A stretch of DNA of 64,000 nt from Pseudomonadota bacterium (GCA_018362935.1 JAHALQ010000009.1:37996-101995), one strand, 5' to 3'; counted from the first letter of the stretch, positions 1 to 8,373 are shown. Numbers and translations are program-made. The notes: generated from the sequence alone by a model not told the origin.

Positions 1-365
1 GCGGTCTGACCGAAAATACGTCCCAGATAATTTTAGGCGGCCCGATGATGGGAACTTCGGCCAGCAATATCAACGCGCCGGTCACAAAACTGACCTCGGG
101 GGTTTTGATGCTGTCAGACGCGTTGGCGCACAAAAGCGGCGAAACCGATTGTATCCGCTGCGGCAAGTGCGCTTTGGTTTGTCCCATGGGATTGGAACCG
201 TTCCTTATCGGACGCCTCATGCGCAGTCAGCAGACCGAAGAACTCAAATCGGCCCATGTCCTTGATTGTATAGAATGCGGCTGCTGCGCCTATACCTGTC
301 CGGCTCGCATACCGCTGCTGGATTACTGCAAACTTGCCAAAATCGAACTGAAAAAGAAGAAATAG
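1..365 (+). CDS. rnfC: Rnf complex subunit C (3' part)
   Basis: This is the C-terminal end of RnfC, the peripheral subunit that carries NADH-side electron transfer in the membrane Rnf ferredoxin:NAD oxidoreductase. The reading frame is already open at the left edge, so the N-terminal NADH/FMN-binding part lies outside the window. Two ferredoxin-type 4Fe-4S motifs are visible: CIRCGKCALVCP and CIECGCCAYTCP. The protein ends in a lysine-rich tail. The stop lies 3 bp before rnfD, so the two are surely co-transcribed. The identity is firm because the motifs and the following rnfD-G-E-A genes agree. Confidence 0.93.
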   Translation, partial: GLTENTSQIILGGPMMGTSASNINAPVTKLTSGVLMLSDALAHKSGETDCIRCGKCALVCPMGLEPFLIGRLMRSQQTEELKSAHVLDCIECGCCAYTCPARIPLLDYCKLAKIELKKKK

Positions 366-368
366 ACT

Positions 369-1349
369 ATGCTCAAAATTTCGACTGCTCCGCACCTACA
401 AGCTGCTACCGGCACCCGCCGGATAATGCAGGATGTTGTCATTGCCCTGATGCCTGCCGCTCTGGCTGCCGTTTTGTTTTTCGGAATAAATGCGCTGCTG
501 GTTATTGCCACATCGGTTGCCGCTTGCGTTTTCTTTGAATATGCCGTTTGCCGCTGGTGGTTTAAAACCGGCAGCACGACATATGACTTTTCAGCGGTGA
601 TAACCGGATTGCTGCTGGCTTTCAACCTTCCGAGTTCCATGCCGGTCGGAATGATTATTATCGGTGCTTTTATGGCAATTGTTGTCGCCAAGCTGTGTTA
701 CGGCGGTCTGGGAAAAAACATTTTTAATCCCGCATTAATCGGCCGCGTTTTCCTGTTCATTTCGTTTCCTGTGCAGATGACCCAGTGGCCCAAACCCGCT
801 TTCCTCAAATTTCTGGATGTCGATATCCAGACCGCGGCCACCACGCTGGGAATCATCAAACACATGGATGCCCAAACGTCCGCTTCTGTTCTCAGCGGCA
901 AACTGCCGTCTTATTGGGATATGTTTGTCGGTTATACCGGCGGCTGTATCGGTGAAATTTCGGCTTTGGCATTGCTGCTCGGCCTTGCCTATATGCTTTG
1001 GCGCCGCGTCATTACCTGGCATATTCCCTTCTACTATATCAGCACCGTATTTATGATTACCGGCATTATGTGGCTGATTACCAAAGAAGCCCGCTATGAT
1101 CCGCTAACCCATATTTTGTCCGGCGGACTGATGCTCGGCGCGATTTTTATGGCGACCGACTATACGACTTCGCCGATGACGGTCAAAGGGCAGGTGCTTT
1201 TTGCCGTTCTCTGCGGAATCCTGACGGTTATTATCCGTTTGTACAGCGCTTATCCCGAAGGCGTTTCTTTTGCAATTCTGATTATGAATGCTTTTGTGCC
1301 GTTGATTGACAAATACGTCCACGGCCGAATTTACGGACAAAGGAGTTAG
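369..1349 (+). CDS. rnfD: Rnf complex subunit D, FMN-bearing membrane protein
   Basis: RnfD/NqrB-family integral membrane protein of 326 aa, the usual family length, with about nine hydrophobic segments. It carries covalent FMN in the ion-translocating part of the complex. The expected flavinylation site (family consensus D-x-x-[ST]-[GS]-A-T) is seen as DAQTSAS at residues 167-173, so the acceptor position is serine 173 rather than threonine. The same change occurs in RnfG. It lies 3 bp after rnfC and 2 bp before rnfG in one operon. Confidence 0.93.
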   Translation: MLKISTAPHLQAATGTRRIMQDVVIALMPAALAAVLFFGINALLVIATSVAACVFFEYAVCRWWFKTGSTTYDFSAVITGLLLAFNLPSSMPVGMIIIGAFMAIVVAKLCYGGLGKNIFNPALIGRVFLFISFPVQMTQWPKPAFLKFLDVDIQTAATTLGIIKHMDAQTSASVLSGKLPSYWDMFVGYTGGCIGEISALALLLGLAYMLWRRVITWHIPFYYISTVFMITGIMWLITKEARYDPLTHILSGGLMLGAIFMATDYTTSPMTVKGQVLFAVLCGILTVIIRLYSAYPEGVSFAILIMNAFVPLIDKYVHGRIYGQRS

Positions 1350-1351
1350 CC

Positions 1352-1933
1352 ATGCCGCAAAATAAATCTACCTTTTGGAATATGCTCCTGACATTAACGC
1401 TGATTGCGCTGTCTGCGGCCTTCATCCTCTCTTTTGTTGAACAGACAACCAAAGAGCCTATAAAAAAAGCCAAAGATGCGCGGGAGCTTGAGGCAATTGC
1501 GGCGGTTGTCCGCGAATTTGACAACAATCCCTTTGCCGAAAAGCTGACAATTAATGTTCCCGGGCAAAAAAAAGGATTAGAGCTTTATCCGGCAAGATTG
1601 GGCGGCAATATCAATTCTTTTGCCATAAAAACTTATTCGAATAACGGTTTTGCCGGCCGTATCGAAATGATTGTCGGTTTTTCGATGGACGGTTCGATTA
1701 ACAACTTTGTCGTTACCCAAAGCCATGAAACGCCCGGTCTTGGCACAAAAATTAATGACGAAAAGTTTAAAGCCCAGTTTCGCGGCTTTAATCCCAACAG
1801 ACAAATATTCAAGGTTCGCCAGGACGGCGGCGAGATAGATGCCGTAACCGCGGCGAGCATCAGTTCGCGCGCGGCCGTAAACGCAATACAAAAAGCGGTT
1901 GACGCTTATAACAATTTTAATGCGGGGAATTGA
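1352..1933 (+). CDS. rnfG: Rnf complex subunit G, periplasmic flavoprotein
   Basis: RnfG/NqrC-type protein of 193 aa: one N-terminal membrane anchor (about residues 10-30) followed by an FMN-binding domain outside the membrane. The typical segment SHETPGLGTKI is present. The C-terminal flavinylation motif reads DAVTAAS at residues 163-169, so serine 169 stands where families usually have the FMN-accepting threonine, and the usual glycine of GAT is alanine. The gene sits between rnfD and rnfE with almost no spacing. Confidence 0.92.
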   Translation: MPQNKSTFWNMLLTLTLIALSAAFILSFVEQTTKEPIKKAKDARELEAIAAVVREFDNNPFAEKLTINVPGQKKGLELYPARLGGNINSFAIKTYSNNGFAGRIEMIVGFSMDGSINNFVVTQSHETPGLGTKINDEKFKAQFRGFNPNRQIFKVRQDGGEIDAVTAASISSRAAVNAIQKAVDAYNNFNAGN

Positions 1934-1934
1934 T

Positions 1935-2540
1935 ATGGATAAAACGAGTTATCAAAATCTGACCCGGGGCATCATTGCCGAAAATCCGATTCTGGTCATG
2001 ATGCTGGGTATGTGTCCGACCCTGGGTGTCAGCACATCGGCGATAAACGGCGTGGGCATGGGATTTGCCACGCTGCTGGTTCTGATATTTTCCAACTCGG
2101 CAATTGCTCTGGTCAAAAATATCATTCCGCCGATGGTGAGGATTCCTTCCTTTATTGTTATAATCGCGACGATTGTAACGGTCGTTGATTTGCTTATGGC
2201 CGCCTATTTTCCGGGGCTGCACGCCGCGCTCGGCATTTATATTCCGTTGATTGTCGTAAACTGCATTATTCTCGGCCGGGCAGAGGCTTTCGCTTCAAAG
2301 AATACAATCCGCCAGTCGATACTCGACGCTTTTGGGATGGGCTTAGGCTTTACGCTGGCTTTGAGCGTGCTTGGCGCCGTCCGCGAAGTCCTCGGCAACG
2401 GTTCAATCTTCGGCTATGCGCTGCTTGGCGAAGATATCAGTCCGGTACTGCTGTTTATTATGCCGCCCGGAGCTTTTCTGGCTTTGGCCGCAATGATTGT
2501 CGTTTTCAACCGCCTGCGCGCAAAGGAAAATGAAAAATGA
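1935..2540 (+). CDS. rnfE: Rnf complex subunit E
   Basis: RnfE/NqrD-family membrane protein of 201 aa with six hydrophobic helices. It forms with RnfA the membrane core that holds an iron-sulfur centre and moves ions. The start is set at the ATG one base after the rnfG stop, because a GGGG ribosome-binding site lies just before it and the product MDKTSYQNLTRGI matches the family N-terminus. An upstream in-frame ATG inside rnfG would only add a 12-residue extension. The helix segment NPILVMMLGMCPTLGVS carries a family-conserved cysteine. Confidence 0.93.
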   Translation: MDKTSYQNLTRGIIAENPILVMMLGMCPTLGVSTSAINGVGMGFATLLVLIFSNSAIALVKNIIPPMVRIPSFIVIIATIVTVVDLLMAAYFPGLHAALGIYIPLIVVNCIILGRAEAFASKNTIRQSILDAFGMGLGFTLALSVLGAVREVLGNGSIFGYALLGEDISPVLLFIMPPGAFLALAAMIVVFNRLRAKENEK

Positions 2541-3112
2541 GCTATGTTCTGATTTTTATTACCGCGGTATTTGTAAACAACATTGTTTTGTCCCAGTTTT
2601 TGGGAATCTGCCCGTTTTTGGGCGTGTCCAAAAAGATTTCAACCGCGCTCGGTATGGGTTTTGCCGTCATGTTTGTCATGACAATAGCGACGATTGTCAC
2701 TTTTTTGATATACCATTCGCTGTTGCTGCCGTTTAAATTGGAATACATGATGACCGTGGCTTTTATTCTGGTAATAGCCTCGCTGGTGCAAATGGTTGAA
2801 ATAATCATCAAAAAGGTTTCCCCGCCGCTTTATCAGGCGCTGGGCATATTCCTCCCGCTGATAACCACCAATTGCGCGGTTTTGGGAATTGCCATCCTGA
2901 CGGTTCAGAAAAATTATGCCCTGCTGCCCGGTGTTTGCTATGCGCTGGCCAACGCAATCGGCTTTACGCTGGCGATAGTCATATTTGCAGGCATTCGCGA
3001 ACGGCTGGCTTATACCAGAATTCCCGCGGCGCTGAAAGGGGCGCCGATTGCGCTGATTACGGCCGGCTTGCTGTCAATGGCTTTTATGGGGTTTGCCGGT
3101 ATCGGGCATTAA
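2537..3112 (+). CDS. rnfA: Rnf complex subunit A
   Basis: RnfA/NqrE-family protein of 191 aa with six hydrophobic helices, homologous to RnfE in inverted topology. The conserved stretches NNIVLSQFLGICPFLGVS and TTNCAVLGIA hold the two cysteines that coordinate the intramembrane iron-sulfur cluster in this family. The ATG overlaps the rnfE stop by 4 bp (ATGA), indicating translational coupling. It is the last gene of the operon here. A strong terminator follows, and no rnfB is seen downstream, although B usually follows A in the C-D-G-E-A-B order. Confidence 0.94.
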   Translation: MSYVLIFITAVFVNNIVLSQFLGICPFLGVSKKISTALGMGFAVMFVMTIATIVTFLIYHSLLLPFKLEYMMTVAFILVIASLVQMVEIIIKKVSPPLYQALGIFLPLITTNCAVLGIAILTVQKNYALLPGVCYALANAIGFTLAIVIFAGIRERLAYTRIPAALKGAPIALITAGLLSMAFMGFAGIGH

Positions 3113-3130
3113 GGCTCTTATAAATAAAAG

Positions 3131-3171
3131 AAAAGCCCGTCGATGTTGTATGCATCTTCGGGCTTTTTCTT
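3131..3171 (+). terminator. rnf operon terminator
   Basis: AAAGCCCG and CGGGCTTT form the outer stem and GATG/CATC an inner stem, followed by a run of T. It lies 20 bp after rnfA and is also suitable for stopping the opposing gene. Confidence 0.85.
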
Positions 3172-3184
3172 ACCATTTCAATCG

Positions 3185-3574
3185 TCAGGAGCGGAAATTC
3201 GGGCTGAGCAGATCTTCGAATTTGACGACGCGAAGCTCGTTCACAAGGTCAAACGGAAAAACGTCGACACTGCCCAGTTCTTCAGGAATCGGCGCAATCA
3301 GAAAAATCTGCGATTTGCGAGAGGCATAATGGCTCTTGATTTCAGCAAGAATTTTCGGGCTGTCCTTAAATTGCTCGAGAGCCTCGGGATAGCTGACAAC
3401 TTTGATGTCCCACGCCAGAATAACGGTATGTGTATAGCCGTGGCGCATTGAATTCTGCTGAATGAAGCCGAACCCTTCGGTTTTAGCCTGAATGGCGATT
3501 TCTCTGCGGCTGCCTGAAGGATGCGTTCCTCCCATAAAGGCGCTGCCTGGACCGTAAGAATAATTTTTCTCCAT
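3185..3574 (-). CDS. hypothetical protein, 129 aa
   Basis: I do not recognise this protein. It is 129 aa, soluble in appearance, with no signal peptide or membrane segment. The N-terminus is rich in glycine and serine (YGPGSAFMGGTHPSGS); the rest is mixed alpha/beta, with a hydrophobic strand (HTVILAWDIKVVSY) and a charged helix around residues 65-85. It is convergent with the rnf operon and stands alone, 73 bp from the glycosylase gene. Codon use looks like that of its neighbours, which supports a real gene. Confidence 0.65.
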   Translation of the reverse strand: MEKNYSYGPGSAFMGGTHPSGSRREIAIQAKTEGFGFIQQNSMRHGYTHTVILAWDIKVVSYPEALEQFKDSPKILAEIKSHYASRKSQIFLIAPIPEELGSVDVFPFDLVNELRVVKFEDLLSPNFRS

Positions 3575-3647
3575 GTTTTGAAGTTTTAGAGGTGAATAAT
3601 TTTGTTGATTATAGTGAAAATAGAAATTTGTTCCTATAACTTACTTC

Positions 3648-4295
3648 TCATGCCTGTTTTGTCAAGAGATTTAACAGATTAGCCACCACATCTTCAAACA
3701 TCTCATAAGTCAGAACGCCGGTATTGATATTATAGCGGGAAGTATGATATGAATTTACCATCAGCAGGTTATGCTTATTTAGCTTGTGCACGGCATTGTG
3801 CGCAAACCTGAAAGCTGATTTTTTATAGCCGAGGACGCCCAAAACCGCATTATGCGCCACGCTTCCGAGTGTCAGGATAATCTTGAGCTTCGGCATCTCT
3901 CCGATTTCCTTAATCAGATACTGCCCGCAGTTTTTGACTTCATCGCCGGTCACTTTGTTCTGTGGCGGCACGCAGCGTACCGAATTTGTTACGCGTACGT
4001 TGATAAGTTCAAAGCCGTCGTCCTTGCGTTTTTGATAATCGCCGCGCGCCAGGCCGTATTTTTTCAGTATCGGATAAAGCACGTCCCCGGCATAATCATT
4101 GGTAAAGGGGCGGTTGGTCTGATTGGCACCGTTCAGGCCCGGAGCAAGTCCGACAATCAGGATTTCAGCATCGAGGCCGCCGAAAGATTGGACCGGACCG
4201 TTGTAATAGGATGGAAACTTTGCCGTGTTTTGGGCGCGAAACTCCAGCAGGCGCGGGCACAGGCAGCAAGTTTTGTCAGGACAAATAAAAGGCAT
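3648..4295 (-). CDS. Type-5-like uracil-DNA glycosylase
   Basis: Single-domain DNA glycosylase of 215 aa from the uracil-DNA glycosylase superfamily, which removes uracil or deaminated bases from DNA to start base-excision repair. Motif 1 is GLAPGLNGANQT at residues 49-60, followed by NRPFTNDYAG, which resembles the family 5 (UDGb) pattern GLAPA.HGANRTGR.FTGD. Motif 2 near residue 190 is NSYHTSRYN, like the HVSQQN loop of the same family. N-terminal cysteines (CPDKTCCLCP) fit the 4Fe-4S cluster seen in families 4 and 5. No polar catalytic Asp is seen in motif 1, as is usual for family 5. Family 4 is the main alternative. Confidence 0.85.
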   Translation of the reverse strand: MPFICPDKTCCLCPRLLEFRAQNTAKFPSYYNGPVQSFGGLDAEILIVGLAPGLNGANQTNRPFTNDYAGDVLYPILKKYGLARGDYQKRKDDGFELINVRVTNSVRCVPPQNKVTGDEVKNCGQYLIKEIGEMPKLKIILTLGSVAHNAVLGVLGYKKSAFRFAHNAVHKLNKHNLLMVNSYHTSRYNINTGVLTYEMFEDVVANLLNLLTKQA

Positions 4296-4439
4296 TTTGA
4301 AATTCTCCGAATATTTTTATAAAAAAATTAGCATTCAACTCTTTAAATTTAGTTAGCACATATTATCTCATCCTCATAAATCACTTTTGCGTGGTTTATT
4401 GAGAATATAAAACCTATTTATAAATGGAGTTTATCAAAA

Positions 4440-5012
4440 ATGAAAAAAGCATTATTACTTGCAAGTGCAGCACTCCTCATTTCAACCTCGGCCAAAGCTG
4501 AATGGAATGATTATTACAGAGATGTAAAACCGTACATCGGAGCCGATTACGCTTATGACAACCTGGATTTGAAAAGCGCGGCAAAACACGCCAAAGAAAA
4601 TTACAATTCCGCTGTCGTCAATGCCGGTATGCAGATAACTGAATATGCCGACCTTGAAGCCTTCTATCAGTTTGGCGGCAGCCGCAAAGCCCACCTCAGA
4701 GAAGATCAGGGCGGCGGCACCAAAAAATTCAAATTCAACGCCTATGGTCTGGATTTGTACGGCTATCTGCCTCTGGGCTGCGAGCAGAAATTTAAATTGT
4801 TGGCAACCGCTGGCGCTGCTGTTTATGATACCGAACTGAAATACAACGACAAAGTCAGCAAAAGCCGCGTCGGTTACCGTGTCGGCGGCGGTGCAATGTA
4901 TAAATTCACCGATCATATTGCAGCCCGTGTTGTCGGCCGCTACGGTTATGTCGGCACCCGTGACCTGAACCATTTGGCCGAAGTTACCGCCGGTCTGCGT
5001 TATTCTTTCTAA
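4440..5012 (+). CDS. outer-membrane beta-barrel protein
   Basis: 190-aa exported protein with a clear signal peptide (MKKALLLASAALLISTSAKA, cleavage near residue 20) and alternating amphipathic strands ending in YSF, the C-terminal aromatic expected of an outer-membrane barrel. It resembles small OmpA/Omp25-like eight-strand barrels of alphaproteobacteria. The exact function cannot be told. It is monocistronic: a 140-bp AT-rich leader region precedes it, a GGAG ribosome-binding site sits upstream of the ATG, and a strong hairpin follows. Confidence 0.82.
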   Translation: MKKALLLASAALLISTSAKAEWNDYYRDVKPYIGADYAYDNLDLKSAAKHAKENYNSAVVNAGMQITEYADLEAFYQFGGSRKAHLREDQGGGTKKFKFNAYGLDLYGYLPLGCEQKFKLLATAGAAVYDTELKYNDKVSKSRVGYRVGGGAMYKFTDHIAARVVGRYGYVGTRDLNHLAEVTAGLRYSF

Positions 5013-5028
5013 ACAAGTCTGTAACGTC

Positions 5029-5060
5029 AAAAAAAACCGCCATATTTATGGCGGTTTTTT
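5029..5060. terminator. bidirectional terminator
   Basis: ACCGCCAT and ATGGCGGT form a stem flanked by A-runs on one side and T-runs on the other. It separates the convergent barrel and Nudix genes and can work on both strands. Confidence 0.9.
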
Positions 5061-5669
5061 CTATTTGTCGGATAATCTGTCGAGGGTGGAAAATATTTTG
5101 AGATAATAGTTTTGCCCGTGCGGCACAAAATTTTCGACTTTGACGCTTCTTTCGGCCGGCTGCGTGCTTCCTCTGACATAGCCTCTGATAGTGACAGACG
5201 GTTCATCGCCGCCGAAAAGAGCAATCAAATCGCTGATTCTGGCTTCAAACACACCGTCGACTTCATCCGGCTGCATGATGACATCTTTTAGATTCCACGC
5301 GCTTTTAAGCACATATGTCGGACAGAACTCACGGACAAACATGTCTGGGGTGTCTTCCACCAAACGATATGTGAACAATTTGGTAAAATCTTCTTCCCGC
5401 ACAGTCAGCCCAAGCTCTTCCTCAATCTCGCGGACACCGGCCTGTTTTGCGGTTTCGCCGGTTCCCAAATGTCCTGCGGCAGAAATATCCAGCAGGCCAG
5501 GGTAGAGGTTTTTATCTTTTCCGCGCAGCTGCAGCCACACTTTGTCGCCGTCGACTATCCAGCAGTGAAAAGCTTTGTGCCACAGACCTTCGCGGTGCGC
5601 CTGCGACTTCATGGCCGTTCCCAGCAGATTCATCTCACTGTCATAAATGTCAATAACCTCATCAGCCAT
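5061..5669 (-). CDS. Nudix hydrolase, IPP-isomerase-like
   Basis: 202-aa Nudix hydrolase. The Nudix box lies at residues 66-88: GHLGTGE, then REIEEELG, matching G-x5-E-x7-R-E-x2-E-E-x-G. The N-terminal pattern (DIYDSEMNLLG, AHREGLWHKAFHCWI) is that of the isopentenyl-diphosphate isomerase-like Nudix group, whose members are mostly unassigned pyrophosphohydrolases. The start codon overlaps the end of the TPR-methyltransferase gene by 8 bp, so the two form an operon. The substrate cannot be predicted. Confidence 0.88.
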   Translation of the reverse strand: MADEVIDIYDSEMNLLGTAMKSQAHREGLWHKAFHCWIVDGDKVWLQLRGKDKNLYPGLLDISAAGHLGTGETAKQAGVREIEEELGLTVREEDFTKLFTYRLVEDTPDMFVREFCPTYVLKSAWNLKDVIMQPDEVDGVFEARISDLIALFGGDEPSVTIRGYVRGSTQPAERSVKVENFVPHGQNYYLKIFSTLDRLSDK

Positions 5670-7422
5670 GGCTTTCCCCTTTAAAAATCATTCCTCTGAC
5701 TTCTTCTCCGGCCTCGTGCCGCAGAACAATATCTTCTTTATGAATACTCCCAAAACCGTTCTCGCGCAACAACTTTTCGATATATTGCGGATTATGCCGA
5801 TACCTGCCGTCCGGTCCGACGCTGCCAGGCAGTTCGTTCGTTACTTCAATTGTAAACACTATCGTTTTGTTTTTCAAAAGCTTTATGATTTTTTCAATAT
5901 CATTTATATAACCGCACACATCGCCCATAACGGCAATGTCAAAATCCCGGTTGTGTTCCAGAAAATGCGCAATATCGTCTTTGACAAGCCGGTCATAGAC
6001 ATTTTTTGCAGCAGCTTTATCCAGCATTTTCTGCGAGATGTCAACGCCGGTTATTTTATTCTGAGGCGTCTTAAGAGCCGCGCCCAGCAGCCCCGTACCG
6101 CACCCCAAATCCACAATATCGGCCGGCTCATCTCCGATAATTCTTCCCACAGCCAGCGCAGCTGAATAGCCCAGATTCTGCATAACCAGTTCGTAATTAT
6201 CAGCAAAATGGTCAAACAGCTTCTCATTAAAAAGATTATTATTTTCAAAATATTCTCCTTCCAGCGTTGCTTTCAGTTTCCGGGCAAAAATGTTTCCGGC
6301 GTCAATCTCCAACCAGCGGTCGGCCGTTTCGCGCGCTTTGCCGGCATCCTGACGCGCCAGCAGGGTTATCGTTTCGCTGAGGTTAATGCTTATTTCTTCA
6401 ACCCCGGGATTAAGCCGGCAGGCATTGAGAAGCAGTCCGGCAGCTTCGGCATATTCCGCCAAGTCTTTTAAAATAAGAGCCAGATTGTTGCTGACTTCGG
6501 CGGCTTTTGGGTTGATAATCGCAGCCTGGCGGTATTCTTCGAGCGCCTCGGCCGTGCGTTTTGCGCGGTAGAGCATTTCCGCGTAGTTTTGGTGTGCCGC
6601 AAAATTTTTGGGTTCCAGTTCCAAAACGCGTTTATAACGCTTTTCGGCTTCGTCAAAAAGGTTTTCTCGGCTGTATATGTCCGCCAGGCGGAGCAGGGCG
6701 TCCAAATTGTCGGGATTAAGCAGTTCCGCCTTGGCAAAATAGATTTTGGCTTTTTCGGTATCATTTTCCAGCAGGGAAAGCTCGCCCAGCATAACCCGCG
6801 CTTCATCCGAAGCCGGAGCCAGCTCTTTGGTCTTTGACGCAGCCGCCCAGGCTTTCGGCCAGTTTTTTCGCTCAAAATAGAGTTGTGCCAGATAAAACCA
6901 CAACAGAGCTTCGCCTGCGTAAGCCGGAATCAGCTTTTCAAGTTCTTCGGCGGCTTGCGGCAGATTGGAATAACGCAGGTTCATAGCTTTGTTGATTCTT
7001 GCTTCCGCATATTTGTCGTCAAGCTTAAGGGCATTTTCAAAGCTTTGTTTGGCTTTATCATATTCTCCCAGCTGCTGGTAGATCAGCCCTGTTTCATTAT
7101 GCGCCTCCTTGATGTTCGGATTAAGCTTGAGAACCGAGCCAAAAGCTTCCAGAGCCTCGCGGTAACGTTTGGCAAGCTTATAAGAAAAAGCGAGGTTGTA
7201 ACGATAGGATACCTCTTGCGGTTTTTCGCCGATTGCGCGGATAAACAGGGAAATCGCTTCATCCTGCAATCCTTTGTTTTGCGCCACCAGCCCGAGCAGA
7301 TTGAGCACAACAGGGTGTTCCGGCGCCGTTTCCAGAATCTGTCGATAAAGGCGTTCGGCCTCGTCCAGGCGGCCGGCTTCGTGCAGGCTTAAGGCATTTT
7401 GAAACAGCGCCTCGTATGACAT
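5662..7422 (-). CDS. TPR repeat protein fused to a methyltransferase
   Basis: 586-aa protein with two parts. Residues 1 to about 375 are tandem tetratricopeptide repeats (for example YRQILETAPEHPVVLNLLG and YKRVLELEPKNFAAHQNYAE). From about residue 395 there is a class I SAM-dependent methyltransferase domain with motif I VDLGCGTGLLG near residue 435 and the acidic strand end GVDIS. TPR-methyltransferase fusions of this kind are known in alphaproteobacteria but mostly lack an assigned substrate. It is the first gene of a two-gene operon with the Nudix gene. No signal peptide is seen, so it is probably cytoplasmic. Confidence 0.88.
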   Translation of the reverse strand: MSYEALFQNALSLHEAGRLDEAERLYRQILETAPEHPVVLNLLGLVAQNKGLQDEAISLFIRAIGEKPQEVSYRYNLAFSYKLAKRYREALEAFGSVLKLNPNIKEAHNETGLIYQQLGEYDKAKQSFENALKLDDKYAEARINKAMNLRYSNLPQAAEELEKLIPAYAGEALLWFYLAQLYFERKNWPKAWAAASKTKELAPASDEARVMLGELSLLENDTEKAKIYFAKAELLNPDNLDALLRLADIYSRENLFDEAEKRYKRVLELEPKNFAAHQNYAEMLYRAKRTAEALEEYRQAAIINPKAAEVSNNLALILKDLAEYAEAAGLLLNACRLNPGVEEISINLSETITLLARQDAGKARETADRWLEIDAGNIFARKLKATLEGEYFENNNLFNEKLFDHFADNYELVMQNLGYSAALAVGRIIGDEPADIVDLGCGTGLLGAALKTPQNKITGVDISQKMLDKAAAKNVYDRLVKDDIAHFLEHNRDFDIAVMGDVCGYINDIEKIIKLLKNKTIVFTIEVTNELPGSVGPDGRYRHNPQYIEKLLRENGFGSIHKEDIVLRHEAGEEVRGMIFKGESHG

Positions 7423-7501
7423 TTTGCGTTTTCTCCGTTAATTTTGCAGTTATATTAATCTCGGCTGATTAAAAAATCTATAAAATAATTGAAAAAAAAG
7501 C

Positions 7502-7530
7502 TTGATTTCAGGCAATATTTGTAATAAATT
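7502..7530 (+). promoter_or_regulatory. putative rpsD promoter
   Basis: A -35 element TTGATT (7502-7507) and a -10 element TAAATT (7525-7530) are separated by 17 bp. They lie about 100 bp upstream of rpsD. This is a sequence match only. Confidence 0.5.
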
Positions 7531-7550
7531 GCGAGCACTTCCGAGAATGA

Positions 7551-7567
7551 AGGCGGGTCGACCGCCT
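7551..7567 (+). promoter_or_regulatory. hairpin in the rpsD leader
   Basis: AGGCGG and CCGCCT form a GC-rich 6-bp stem around a GTCGA loop in the roughly 100-base leader between the putative promoter and rpsD. Ribosomal protein S4 represses its own mRNA in other bacteria, so a leader structure is reasonable. The match to a known S4 site is not shown. Confidence 0.4.
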
Positions 7568-7630
7568 CGTTTGGCTGCCTGTAAGTCAAAACTATCGGGA
7601 CAATAACTTAAATAAATAAGGAAAACTTAC

Positions 7631-8242
7631 ATGAAAAGCATTGTTAGCGCAAAAAAGAAGAAAGAACGTCAGTACGGCACCATCTGGGGCGCTGCCAACG
7701 GTTCTGTCGTCAAAAGAGAATATGCTCCGGGCCAGCACGGTCAGAGAAGAAAAAAACCGACTGACTACGGTCAGCAGTTGTATGCCAAACAGAAACTGAA
7801 AACTTATTACGGCAACGTTTCTGAGAAACAGTTCCACAAATACTATGTTGAGGCCGTCCGCCGCACCGGCGACGCTGCCGAAAACTTGATTGGTATTTTG
7901 GAATCCCGTCTGGACAACCTCGTTTACAAAGCAAAATTCGTTCCGACGATTTTCGCTGCCCGTCAGTTTGTAAACCACGGCCATGTTGTCGTTAACGGCA
8001 AAAAAGTCAACATTCCTTCTTACATGGTCAAAGCAGGGGATGTTATTGAAGTCCGTGAAAAATCCAAACAGCTTCCGATTGTCATTGCGGCTATGGAATC
8101 TGCCGGACGCGATATTCCGTCCTATCTGGAAGTTGACACCAAGAAATTTAGCGCAAAATATTCTTTTGTTCCTAAATTTGACGATGTTCCTTATGCTTCC
8201 ATTATGGAACCCAACATGGTTATCGAATTTTACTCCAGATAG
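7631..8242 (+). CDS. rpsD: 30S ribosomal protein S4
   Basis: 203-aa primary 16S rRNA-binding protein S4, which nucleates 30S assembly. Family signatures are plain: REYAPGQHGQRRKK, then the S4 RNA-binding domain LESRLDNLVYKAKFVPT and ARQFVNHGHVVVNGKKVNI, and a C-terminus ending EPNMVIEFYSR as in alphaproteobacteria. The N-terminus is slightly divergent, and the zinc-cysteine version is absent. It is monocistronic, with its own putative promoter and a terminator, away from the ribosomal protein operons, as is common in this class. An AAGGA ribosome-binding site precedes the ATG. Confidence 0.97.
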   Translation: MKSIVSAKKKKERQYGTIWGAANGSVVKREYAPGQHGQRRKKPTDYGQQLYAKQKLKTYYGNVSEKQFHKYYVEAVRRTGDAAENLIGILESRLDNLVYKAKFVPTIFAARQFVNHGHVVVNGKKVNIPSYMVKAGDVIEVREKSKQLPIVIAAMESAGRDIPSYLEVDTKKFSAKYSFVPKFDDVPYASIMEPNMVIEFYSR

Positions 8243-8261
8243 TAATATTGAATACCTTTTC

Positions 8262-8300
8262 AAAATCCTCAGAAGTTGTGCAACCTCTGAGGATTTTTGC
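8262..8300 (+). terminator. rpsD terminator
   Basis: AAATCCTCAGA pairs with TCTGAGGATTT around an inner GTTG/CAAC stem, followed by TTTTTG. It lies 20 bp after the rpsD stop. Confidence 0.88.
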
Positions 8301-8373
8301 TTTAAAAAAAATGACTTTTATGTTTATATATTAGTAATTCTAACCACTTACAAAACAATAAGGCATAAACAAG

